Of a stretch of 8,366 nucleotides of DNA, positions 1-7,010 are shown piece after piece. Within the stretch, counting starts at the first letter, position 1. Each line of letters begins with the position of its first letter. The position numbers and the translations under genes are program-made. The notes beneath the pieces are model-generated. The model was not told where the DNA came from. It saw only the letters and a list, made by a program, of their open reading frames with translations, and searched no databases. The stretch comes from Flavobacteriales bacterium (lineage in GTDB: Bacteria > Bacteroidota > Bacteroidia > Flavobacteriales > TMED113). The DNA lies in NCBI GenBank assembly GCA_002713285.1, contig PAVX01000029.1, positions 1-8,366 of the forward strand, given 5' to 3'.

Positions 1-936
1 TGGAAGTTTAGAATTACAGATTTTGGTGATTTGAAGCCAGGGTTAGATTTAAAAGATACATATTTTGCACTTAATGACATTATTTCATCATTATTAAGTC
101 AGAGTGTCTTTCCTGTTATTTTAGGAGGTACGCAGGATTTAGTGTATCCATTATATCAGTCTTATGAATCATTTACTAAGGGAGTGAATTTGTTGTCAGT
201 TGATTCACGATTTGATTTGATTAATGAAGATGCGTTAAATATAAATAACAGAAACTACTTAGGGTATATTATTAAAAAAGAACCTAATCATCTTTCAGGG
301 TTTACTAATCTTGGATATCAAAGTTATTTATGTCAAAGTGACGAATCACATTTATTAGATAAGATGTTGTTTGAAACGTCTCGTTTAGGGGATTTAAGGG
401 AAAATATTAAGAGTTCAGAACCTTATTTGCGCAATGCAGATATAGTTGCTATTGATTTGTCTTCGATTAAGCAATCTGATGCTCCAGGAACCACATCGCC
501 CTCTCCAAATGGTATTGAATCTCATCATGCTTGTGTGATGTCTCGATATGCTGGTATGAGTGATAGAGTGAGTTCGTTCGGTGTTTTTGAATTTAGTGAA
601 GTGTATGATATTAGAGAACAAACGGTTAATCTGATAAGCCAAATTATTTGGTATTTTTTAGAAGGTTTTAGTTTGCGTGTCAATGATTCTCCAAGCATTA
701 ATAATATTAATGTAAAATATCAAAAATATATTATACCTATTAAAGATTCAGAGTTGCAGTTTATTTTTTACAAGAGTAAAGATACTGGTAGGTGGTGGTT
801 TTCTTCTTCTATGGAATTTCATGATGAGGCTAATTATAAAGAAAAAATCATAGCATGTTCTTATGAGGACTACTTACAGACCCTAGAAGGCGATATTCCA
901 AAACGTATTTATAGGATTTTAAAAACAATAACTTGA
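1..936 (+). CDS. Arginase/formimidoylglutamase-fold protein, 5'-truncated by window edge
   Basis: The frame is open from base 1 to the TGA at 934-936, followed at once by an in-frame TAG. The TTG at 31 is the first possible start but lies inside continuous homologous-looking sequence, so I treat the gene as entering from the left; 311 residues are visible and perhaps 70-80 are missing. The ureohydrolase fold is recognisable from a GGTQDL segment (bases 124-141, the GGxHD position), VDSRFD (199-216, the DAHxD position), a segment ending SDAPGT (about 448-492, the DVDxxDPxxAPGT position) and a C-terminal FGVFEFSEVYD stretch. Family members are Mn-dependent hydrolases of guanidino or formimino compounds. 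Here several metal ligands are replaced (His to Gln, His to Arg, second Asp to Ser), so hydrolysis by the usual mechanism is doubtful. Bacteroidota relatives are usually annotated formimidoylglutamase and often sit upstream of gldK. Fold is fairly sure; function is not known. Confidence 0.8.
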   Translation, partial: WKFRITDFGDLKPGLDLKDTYFALNDIISSLLSQSVFPVILGGTQDLVYPLYQSYESFTKGVNLLSVDSRFDLINEDALNINNRNYLGYIIKKEPNHLSGFTNLGYQSYLCQSDESHLLDKMLFETSRLGDLRENIKSSEPYLRNADIVAIDLSSIKQSDAPGTTSPSPNGIESHHACVMSRYAGMSDRVSSFGVFEFSEVYDIREQTVNLISQIIWYFLEGFSLRVNDSPSINNINVKYQKYIIPIKDSELQFIFYKSKDTGRWWFSSSMEFHDEANYKEKIIACSYEDYLQTLEGDIPKRIYRILKTIT

Positions 937-949
937 TAGAATTTAATAG

Positions 950-962
950 AGATGTTACATCT
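950..962. repeat. Small perfect inverted repeat (6+1+6)
   Basis: AGATGT-T-ACATCT lies 13 bp after the arginase-like stop codon. The arms are perfect, but the single central base means it would pair poorly as an RNA hairpin, and no T-run follows directly, so it is not a convincing terminator. It could be a dimeric regulator site ahead of the porP-gld cluster, or chance in AT-rich DNA. Confidence 0.3.
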
Positions 963-983
963 ATTTGATTTTATCTAATTAAT

Positions 984-1016
984 TTGTTTAAAAAACAAAA
1001 AAAATCTATATATTTA
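984..1016 (+). promoter_or_regulatory. Weak candidate Bacteroidota-type promoter ahead of porP-gldKLMN
   Basis: A TTG at 984-986 is followed after 22 bp by TATATTTA at 1009-1016. The known flavobacterial consensus is TTG, 17-23 bp, TAnnTTTG, so the spacing fits and only the last base of the -7 box differs. Transcription would begin near 1021-1024, giving a leader of under 10 nt to the ATG at 1030 or about 20 nt to the ATG at 1042. In DNA this AT-rich, such a match can occur by chance. Confidence 0.3.
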
Positions 1017-1029
1017 AGCACTTAATTTT

Positions 1030-1983
1030 ATGAAAGATATAATGTTTGAATCAAGCAACACATTTTTTAAGACTATGCTGACACTTTTTTTTATAGTTTC
1101 AGCTTCTTTGTTCGCTCAGCAAGACCCCCAGATTACACATAACATGTTTAATAAATTCATGTATAATCCTGGAGTAGCTGGTGCTTACCCTGAATTACAT
1201 GCAACACTGTTACATAGAAATCAATGGGTTGGGATTGATGGTGCTCCGACAACGTCGAATTTAAATGCACATGCATATGTAGATGTGCTTCATGGAGGAG
1301 TTGGGTTAAATGTGCTTAATGATAGGGCAGCCAATTTGAGTATGAAAACAATATCTTTGTCATATAGTTATCAATTAGGTCTTGGCCCAGAACACCAGTT
1401 GGGTATGGGTTTAAGTTTAGGTTTGATGAATTATGGGTATGATGGCCCTTGGATAACCCCAGATGGAACTAGTGATTCAGCTTTGCCTAATCCTGGATCT
1501 TCGAAAAGTGTTCCAGATTTCGGATTAGGCTTTTATTTCACTTCAGGCGATTATTATTTGGGTTTGTCAGCTACTCATATTATACCTATGGAAGTTGATT
1601 TTGATGGAAAATCTATTCATGATCAAGCTCGACATTATTATTTTTTAGCTGGTTATGATTACGATATTACAGATGAATTTTCGTTGAGAGGGAATTTATT
1701 TGCAAAAACGGATGGAGTAGCATTGCAAACAGATATAAATATTAATACTTTTTGGAAAGAAAATTATTGGACGGGGCTTTCTTTCAGATATGAAGATGCG
1801 CTTTGTTTTTTAGTGGGTTTTCAAGTTGCTAATAATTTATCATTTGCATATGCTTTTGATTTAGTAAGTTCAAAATTATCAACTCAAACAAGTGGTAGTC
1901 ATGAAGTTATGTTACGATATTCATTTGAGTTAGATATAATAGGAAGAGGAGATACGCGTTATAGTAGTGTACGCTTCTTATAA
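1030..1983 (+). CDS. porP: PorP/SprF family T9SS outer-membrane protein
   Basis: 317 residues, normal for the family. An N-terminal signal peptide ends near SLFAQ (residues 26-30). The mature protein opens with the family hallmark QDPQITHNMFNKFMYNP (31-47), followed by GVAGAYPE and the RNQWVGIDGAPTT segment (63-75). The rest alternates glycine and aromatic residues in strand-like stretches, for example FGLGFYF...YYLGLSATH (164-183), and ends in further strands, as expected of an outer-membrane beta-barrel. PorP/SprF proteins work with the T9SS in secretion or surface attachment of particular cargo. It lies 23 bp before gldK, the same order as P. gingivalis porP-porK, which favours the porP-type member over a cargo-specific SprF paralogue. 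The start is ambiguous: ATG at 1030, or ATG at 1042, which has an A/G-rich GAAAGA ahead of it and still keeps the signal peptide. Family call is firm; PorP versus SprF role rests on position. Confidence 0.88.
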   Translation: MKDIMFESSNTFFKTMLTLFFIVSASLFAQQDPQITHNMFNKFMYNPGVAGAYPELHATLLHRNQWVGIDGAPTTSNLNAHAYVDVLHGGVGLNVLNDRAANLSMKTISLSYSYQLGLGPEHQLGMGLSLGLMNYGYDGPWITPDGTSDSALPNPGSSKSVPDFGLGFYFTSGDYYLGLSATHIIPMEVDFDGKSIHDQARHYYFLAGYDYDITDEFSLRGNLFAKTDGVALQTDININTFWKENYWTGLSFRYEDALCFLVGFQVANNLSFAYAFDLVSSKLSTQTSGSHEVMLRYSFELDIIGRGDTRYSSVRFL

Positions 1984-2006
1984 ATTTTATAAAATATTTT
2001 AGTATT

Positions 2007-3485
2007 ATGAAAAAAATAATTTGTTGCTTTTTTATAGGTTGTGTTTTGTTAAACTTACCAGCTTGTTTTTCTCCAAATGGAGAGTTGACAGGGAACACAA
2101 CAACCAGATTAGATTTTACTGTAGCAGACCCTATGGGCATGCGGGAAATTCCTGCTGGATCTTTTACAATGGGAGCCAATGATCAGGATGTTCCTTATGC
2201 AAGCAGAAATAGCATGAAAACAATTACAGTAAGTCCATTTTGGATTGATGAAACGGAGATTACAAATTCAGAATATCGTCAATTTACTCATTGGGTAAGA
2301 GATTCTATAATTAGAAAAGAATTAATATTAGAGAATCCTGATAAATGGGGCTGGGTTAATGATCCTGATCCAAATTGGAATCAAACTGAATTAGCCAATG
2401 AACAAGCAAGAGAAGAAGATTATTATATTAATTGGTATAGAAATTTAAATTATCAAAGTGCGGAAGTTACTAGAGCAATGATCAATACATTAATTCTTCC
2501 TGAAGAAGATCAATTGCAAGATGAAGGAGGTGAAACAATATTGCGACCACATTTCCAATCTAAACTAATAGATAAAAGAAGATTAATTTATGATTATACT
2601 TGGTTTGATCCTACTGTAGCTGCTTCACGATTAAATTCATATGATTATGATAAGGAGGATTATTTAGAAGTTGAAAGAGCAGATGCTTTTATCAATAGAG
2701 AAAGAGTGCCTGTATATCCGGACACTTTAACATGGGTTCGTGATTTTACTTATAATTTTAATGAACCAATGTTTGATAAGTATTATTGGCATCCAGCATA
2801 TGATGAGTACCCTGTAGTTGGTGTAAGTTGGCAACAAGCTAAAGCTTTCTGTCACTGGAGAACAGAGTGGAAGTTATATCATTTACCAGAGGAAAGAAGG
2901 GTGTTTGAAACACCATATCGATTACCTACTGAAGCAGAGTGGGAATGGGCAGCTAGAGCAGGACGAGAATTAGCTATGTTCCCTTGGGGAGGTCCTTATT
3001 CTAGAAATTCAAAAGGTTGTTTTTTAGCAAACTTTAAACCTTTGAGAGGAAATTACTGGGCTGATGGATACATATATACGGCACCTGCAAAAGAGTATTT
3101 CCGCAATGACTACGGACTTTTTAATATGGCTGGTAATGTTGCAGAATGGACAGAAAGTGCTTTTAATCCTATGTCAGATATTTTTGCTTCAGATTTAAAT
3201 CCAGAATACACATATAACGCGAATGAAGCAGATCACCCTCATTTTAAAAAGAAAGTAGTAAAAGGTGGTTCTTGGAAAGATATAGGAGCATTTCTTCAAA
3301 TAGGAGCTCGAGATTTTGAGTATCAAGACAGTAGTCGTTGTTATGTCGGTTTTAGATGTGTAAAAAGTTATCCATTTGATGGTAGAGTTGGATCTATTCA
3401 AAAGGAATTCGAAGCACCTGGTAGAGATAAGGATAAGAAGTGGAGCAATAAAGCAATAAAAAGAAAGCAGAGAGACAGCAGGTAA
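2007..3485 (+). CDS. gldK: GldK/PorK, T9SS ring lipoprotein with SUMF1/FGE-like domain
   Basis: 492 residues. The N-terminus is a lipoprotein signal: KK, a hydrophobic stretch, then a lipobox LPAC with the lipidated Cys at 20. The FGE-sulfatase (SUMF1) fold follows: PMGMREIPAGSFTMG (42-56), FWIDETEITNSEY (78-90), PVVGVSWQQAKAFCHW (269-284), YRLPTEAEWEWAARAG (304-319), the GLFNMAGNVAEW segment (370-381), and VVKGGSW with VGFRC near the end (417-423, 447-451). The two cysteines that give formylglycine-generating enzymes their activity are absent after GGSW, so it is structural, as known for GldK. An insert of about 165 residues (roughly 100-265), rich in acidic and aromatic residues, separates the N-terminal motif from the main domain. 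The last 35 residues are strongly basic. GldK is essential in T9SS and forms, with GldN, the large periplasmic ring attached to the outer membrane. The gene is in the probable porP-gldKLMN operon, with no SD motif before its ATG. Confidence 0.95.
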   Translation: MKKIICCFFIGCVLLNLPACFSPNGELTGNTTTRLDFTVADPMGMREIPAGSFTMGANDQDVPYASRNSMKTITVSPFWIDETEITNSEYRQFTHWVRDSIIRKELILENPDKWGWVNDPDPNWNQTELANEQAREEDYYINWYRNLNYQSAEVTRAMINTLILPEEDQLQDEGGETILRPHFQSKLIDKRRLIYDYTWFDPTVAASRLNSYDYDKEDYLEVERADAFINRERVPVYPDTLTWVRDFTYNFNEPMFDKYYWHPAYDEYPVVGVSWQQAKAFCHWRTEWKLYHLPEERRVFETPYRLPTEAEWEWAARAGRELAMFPWGGPYSRNSKGCFLANFKPLRGNYWADGYIYTAPAKEYFRNDYGLFNMAGNVAEWTESAFNPMSDIFASDLNPEYTYNANEADHPHFKKKVVKGGSWKDIGAFLQIGARDFEYQDSSRCYVGFRCVKSYPFDGRVGSIQKEFEAPGRDKDKKWSNKAIKRKQRDSR

Positions 3486-3564
3486 TAAAACACTAATAAA
3501 TCCGTTATAATTAAACCAACTACGTTTAAATAATAATTTTAATAATTTTAAATACAAGAATAAT

Positions 3565-4200
3565 ATGAACTTTGCTAATTCAAAATTTTATAAATGGTTA
3601 ATGCCATACCTATATGGATGGGGAGCATCTTTAGTTATTGCGGGAGCATTATTTAAGATACTTCATTGGCAGTTTGCAAATGAAATGTTAATTGTTGGAA
3701 TGGGAACAGAAGCATTGATATTTTTTATGTCTGCTTTTGAAAATGCACCTCCACAATATAAATGGGAAAGAGCTTATCCGGGTATTTTAGATGCTGGCGA
3801 ATCAAGTGATCCGGAGACTGTAACTCAGCAATTAGATAAAATGTTAAAAGATGTTGATGTTGACTCAAAAACCATAAAAAACCTAGGAGATGGTATGAAA
3901 AAATTGAGTCAATCAGCTAGTGGATTAGGTGATGTTGCGGATGGTACTAAAAAATATAATACTCAAATGTTAGAAGCATCTAAAAGTTTAGAAAAGATTA
4001 ATGAATTATATATGGATCAAATTAAATCTTCTGAAGAACAATTCATGGCGACAAAAAAGATTACTACGAATTTAACATCATCATTAAATGATACAGCTAG
4101 ATTACATGTAGAGCTATCTTCATTATCAGAAAATTTAAATGCCCTTAATAATGTATATGGTAGCATGTTGAATGCTATGGCTAATCAAAAGAAAAAATAA
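3565..4200 (+). CDS. gldL: GldL/PorL, inner-membrane stator of the T9SS/gliding motor
   Basis: 211 residues, the usual GldL length. Two membrane helices sit close together near the N-terminus, about residues 15-33 and 41-58, joined by a short turn. The conserved core GWGASLVIAGALFKILHW (18-35) and GTEALIFFMSAFE (47-59) is diagnostic. It holds Lys31 and His34 at the end of helix 1, Glu49 inside helix 2 and Glu59 just after it, which are the charged residues expected to carry proton-driven function. The rest (about 80-205) is polar, with Leu/Met/Ile spaced as in coiled coils, and is expected in the cytoplasm. By family knowledge five GldL surround the helices of two GldM to form a rotary motor powered by proton motive force. 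The gene follows gldK by 79 bp, the largest gap in the cluster; it ends 1 bp before gldM. Confidence 0.95.
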   Translation: MNFANSKFYKWLMPYLYGWGASLVIAGALFKILHWQFANEMLIVGMGTEALIFFMSAFENAPPQYKWERAYPGILDAGESSDPETVTQQLDKMLKDVDVDSKTIKNLGDGMKKLSQSASGLGDVADGTKKYNTQMLEASKSLEKINELYMDQIKSSEEQFMATKKITTNLTSSLNDTARLHVELSSLSENLNALNNVYGSMLNAMANQKKK

Positions 4201-4201
4201 T

Positions 4202-5848
4202 ATGGCTGGAAACCACATGAGTGAATTGAGCCCTCGACAGAGGATGATTAACATGATGTATCTTGTGTTAACAGCTCTATTAGCTTTAAATATATCTAAA
4301 GAAGTTTTAGAAGCGTTTCAAACTATGGATAACTCAATAGGATTTTCATATAGTGAGAAGCTATCTTTTAACAAGAAGGAATATGATGCATTTAAAATGA
4401 AAGCATTGAATAATCCTGAAAAATTAGGATATTGGAATGATGTGGCTGGTACTGTAAAAAATGAGAGCAAGAAATTAATAAGTGTTATTGATACAATAAG
4501 AATTCAAATCCAAGAATTAGCAGAATTAGATGAGGATGGGAAATTAATTGCTTTAGATGATAAAGAAATTACTTTAGAAGTATTGGTAAAAACACCAGAA
4601 GAGAAAGGATATGGTTATGGGAAACTATTAAAGGAAGCTCGACAAAACTACAAAGAATTTCTATTATCTCTAGATACTTTGAATATCTATCAAGGATCAG
4701 ATTCTATATATAAATTGAATATTCATTCTTTATTTGCAAATCCGGATTATGATTCAGATGGTCCAGATGGTAGAGCTGAACCTAGAAGTTGGGAATATAA
4801 ATATTATGGCCATGTTCCTGTTGCAGCAATGGCTTTTATGAATCAAATGAAGTTAGATGTTGGTAATATGGAAGGATCAGTCCTTGAGTTATTACAGAAA
4901 AAAACTGGCCAAAGCTCAATTACTGTGAATCAACAATTAGCTGTTGTTAAAGCGCCAAAACAAACTATTATGCTTGGTGACAGCTTTCACGCTAAAGTTT
5001 TTATTGCTGGTGTAGATACAAATCAATTACCAAAATTCAATCTTTATCGTTATAATTCAGAAGGCGAAAGAGTAGATGATGTTGTGATAGATAGTTTATC
5101 AGTGGATGGTAGTCGTGGTATTTTTTCAATAAAACCTAAAAAACAGGGGACTTATTGGCTTGGTGGAGATATCCTCGTCCAATCAGAAGAAGGTGAAAAA
5201 AAATATGAATTTACTCATCAATATCGAGTAGATGAGCCTATGTCGGTAATTTCTCCAGATAAGATGAATGTTTTATATACGGAAGTTGTTAATCCACTTT
5301 CAATCTCAGTTCCTGGATATAGTTCGGATGAATTGCAGTTGTATTCAGATTTTTCAGGTTGTAAAATAAAAAGGATAAAGAATGGTTCTTATGAAGCTAT
5401 AATCCCTCAAAAACAAAAAGGAAAAAAAGGAAGAAAAGAAATTAACCTATTTATTAAACATACAGCGAGTGGTAAGTTGGTTGGTGAGAAAATTAAATTT
5501 AGAGTAAAAAATGTACCACCTCCAAGACCATCTATTAGAAAAAAAGTAGGACCTCAATCTTTAACTCCTGCCGAGTTAGGTACAGCAGCCGGTATTAGAG
5601 CAACTTTACAAAACTTTGATTTTGCTTTAAAATTTGAAATAACTTCTTTTGATTATTCATACCCAACAAATACTGGTGCGATGAAAACACAGTCATATAA
5701 AGGTTGGAAGTTTCAAGAAATACAATCACAGTTTAATGGCTTGAAGCCAGGTCAAAAGGTGATATTTGATAATTTTGAATATAAAATTAAGGGCTCAAAA
5801 AATAAGCCTGATAAAATGTATGAATCATTGGTAATAACTATATTATAA
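4202..5848 (+). CDS. gldM: GldM/PorM, T9SS motor shaft protein
   Basis: 548 residues from the ATG at 4202. An ATG at 4172 would add ten residues and overlap the end of gldL, but the 4202 start gives the typical MAGN...LSPRQRMINMMYLV opening and lies one base after the gldL stop, suggesting coupled translation. A single membrane helix (about 15-32) is followed by the conserved SKEVLEAF (32-39). The remainder is the large periplasmic region: a helical first part (about 40-235), then beta-rich domains with the KMNVLYTEVVNPLSISVPGY signature (354-373), a proline hinge VPPPRPSI (438-445), and a C-terminal domain starting LTPAELGTAAGIRA (454-467). Known GldM/PorM dimers span the periplasm, pass GldL-generated motion to the GldK/GldN ring and so drive secretion and, in gliders, adhesin movement. 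A Lys-rich loop QKQKGKKGRK (403-412) is encoded by a purine tract but the frame is intact. Confidence 0.95.
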   Translation: MAGNHMSELSPRQRMINMMYLVLTALLALNISKEVLEAFQTMDNSIGFSYSEKLSFNKKEYDAFKMKALNNPEKLGYWNDVAGTVKNESKKLISVIDTIRIQIQELAELDEDGKLIALDDKEITLEVLVKTPEEKGYGYGKLLKEARQNYKEFLLSLDTLNIYQGSDSIYKLNIHSLFANPDYDSDGPDGRAEPRSWEYKYYGHVPVAAMAFMNQMKLDVGNMEGSVLELLQKKTGQSSITVNQQLAVVKAPKQTIMLGDSFHAKVFIAGVDTNQLPKFNLYRYNSEGERVDDVVIDSLSVDGSRGIFSIKPKKQGTYWLGGDILVQSEEGEKKYEFTHQYRVDEPMSVISPDKMNVLYTEVVNPLSISVPGYSSDELQLYSDFSGCKIKRIKNGSYEAIIPQKQKGKKGRKEINLFIKHTASGKLVGEKIKFRVKNVPPPRPSIRKKVGPQSLTPAELGTAAGIRATLQNFDFALKFEITSFDYSYPTNTGAMKTQSYKGWKFQEIQSQFNGLKPGQKVIFDNFEYKIKGSKNKPDKMYESLVITIL

Positions 5849-5860
5849 GAACTTAATATT

Positions 5861-6964
5861 ATGAAAAGAATAGATTTACTTTGTATTGTTTGTTTAATTT
5901 GTTTATTTGGATTCTCACAACAGGATCAAAATACTAATCAATCAACATACTCTCATGAAAAAAATACAATAGGAAATAATCCTACCAACACTGAATTTAA
6001 TGGTTTTCAACAGAATAAATCAAATGTGAATTATCCTAATACATCTACTACTACTAAAGCCAGAGAGCATAGGTCAAAAGCAGTCTGGGCAGATAATTCG
6101 ACTATTGTATCTGATGAGAAAACAGGACATCATGCATACATACCATACATATATGTAGGTGAAGATGATATTTTATGGGCAAAAAGAGTAAGGAAATGGA
6201 TTGATGTAAGGATGTTACAAAATCACCCACTATATTTTCCAGTAAATATTCAGTATTCAGATTATAATGGCTGGGATGGAACAACTATGGAAAGTGGTGT
6301 TGGTGGTCAAAAAGTTTTTCATGAAGTTTTGTCAGGAACTGATGCAAGAAAAAATTTATTTCAAATTTTGAGAGATGCTGCTACCACAATTAACCCAGCA
6401 ACGGGTATGCCATTAGTATCAACTTATAATATGAGTTTAACTAGGAAGCTTTCTCCTCAAGAAGTTATTCCTAATTGGTCAGAAGGATTTCCAAATGCCT
6501 TTGGATTTTCACAAAATATTGAAGCTGATGATGAAGATGGAGAAGAAGTTACAGTATCATATTGGTATGAACCTAATCATATATTAGGGTATTGGATTGA
6601 AGAAGAAATTTTCTTTGATAAAAGACGTGCAAAATTAGACTTCAGATATGTTTCTATTACACCTGTAGTTGAGCACCCTAAAGAAAGAAAAAGAAGAGAT
6701 TTACCTACTTTTTATTTTCCAGAGATACGAAACTTGTTATCAAGTCATAAAGTGTTTCCATTGGATGGAAATCTTGCACACAGAATGTCTTTCGATGAAT
6801 TTTTTCACAGAAAGTTTTTCGCATCCAATATTGTAAAAGAAACAAATGTATATGATCGACAACTTAAAGATTATTTACCTGGTCGAACGTTAGATCAACT
6901 ATTAGAAGGTGAGAGGATTAAGGAGCAAATACGATTGTATGAAACTGATATGTGGAACTACTAA
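5861..6964 (+). CDS. gldN: GldN/PorN, periplasmic T9SS ring component
   Basis: 367 residues, somewhat long for GldN. A hydrophobic signal peptide runs through about residue 20 (ending GFSQQ); no lipobox Cys is placed for lipidation, in line with a soluble periplasmic partner of GldK. Residues 21-66 are a low-complexity stretch rich in Asn, Thr, Ser and Gln. The conserved domain starts near 90 with HAYIPYIYVGEDDILWAKRVRKWIDVR (90-117), then LYFP (124-127), continuing to YWIEEEIFFDKRRAKLDFRY (244-263), ITPV (266-269), FYFPEIRNLL (284-293), and a C-terminal FDEFFHRKFF...IVKETNVYDR (311-333). Family knowledge: GldN binds GldK in a ring of about 50 nm and contacts the distal end of GldM. It is the last gene of the cluster, 12 bp after gldM, and is closed by a strong terminator. 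No SD motif precedes its ATG. Confidence 0.94.
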   Translation: MKRIDLLCIVCLICLFGFSQQDQNTNQSTYSHEKNTIGNNPTNTEFNGFQQNKSNVNYPNTSTTTKAREHRSKAVWADNSTIVSDEKTGHHAYIPYIYVGEDDILWAKRVRKWIDVRMLQNHPLYFPVNIQYSDYNGWDGTTMESGVGGQKVFHEVLSGTDARKNLFQILRDAATTINPATGMPLVSTYNMSLTRKLSPQEVIPNWSEGFPNAFGFSQNIEADDEDGEEVTVSYWYEPNHILGYWIEEEIFFDKRRAKLDFRYVSITPVVEHPKERKRRDLPTFYFPEIRNLLSSHKVFPLDGNLAHRMSFDEFFHRKFFASNIVKETNVYDRQLKDYLPGRTLDQLLEGERIKEQIRLYETDMWNY

Positions 6965-6969
6965 AATTT

Positions 6970-6996
6970 AAAAACCCCCAAATTGGGGGTTTTTTT
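6970..6996 (+). terminator. Strong intrinsic terminator after gldN
   Basis: AAAAACCCCC (6970-6979) pairs with GGGGGTTTTT (6985-6994); one more A-T pair closes a 3-nt loop, for about 11 bp in all. Seven T residues (6990-6996) follow the G-run. It starts 6 bp after the gldN stop and marks the end of the porP-gldKLMN unit. The A-run on the left also makes it a plausible terminator in the reverse direction. Confidence 0.92.
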
Positions 6997-7010
6997 ATAT
7001 CCTCCTATTT

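Noticed and set aside
415..642. 75-codon minus-strand open frame
   Set aside because: Lies wholly within the arginase-like gene, opposite strand, with no recognisable protein features; a shadow frame.
1907..2179. 90-codon minus-strand open frame across the porP-gldK junction
   Set aside because: It overlaps two well-supported plus-strand genes and shows no family motif.
2007..3485. GldK as an active formylglycine-generating or nonheme iron enzyme
   Set aside because: The cysteine pair expected after the GGS motif is missing; lipobox and context identify it as the structural T9SS protein.
3195..3557. 120-codon minus-strand open frame at the end of gldK
   Set aside because: Hydrophobic-looking translation comes from reading the A-rich coding strand of gldK backwards; no family resemblance and it overlaps conserved GldK sequence.
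3486..3564. Possible internal promoter before gldL (TACGTTTA at 3521-3528)
   Set aside because: The -7-like box differs at its last base and no TTG lies at a suitable distance upstream; the gap is more likely an operon spacer.
5408..5440. A-rich purine tract in gldM including A7 at 5422-5428, considered as a programmed slippage site
   Set aside because: The frame stays open with conserved GldM sequence on both sides, and the run encodes an ordinary Lys-rich loop; no alternative-frame product is apparent.
6102..6284. 60-codon minus-strand open frame within gldN
   Set aside because: Opposite the conserved GldN core; shadow frame.
7001..7006. CCTCCT before the oxidoreductase start taken as a ribosome binding site
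   Set aside because: It is the reverse complement of AGGAGG, the wrong orientation to pair with 16S rRNA for this gene.
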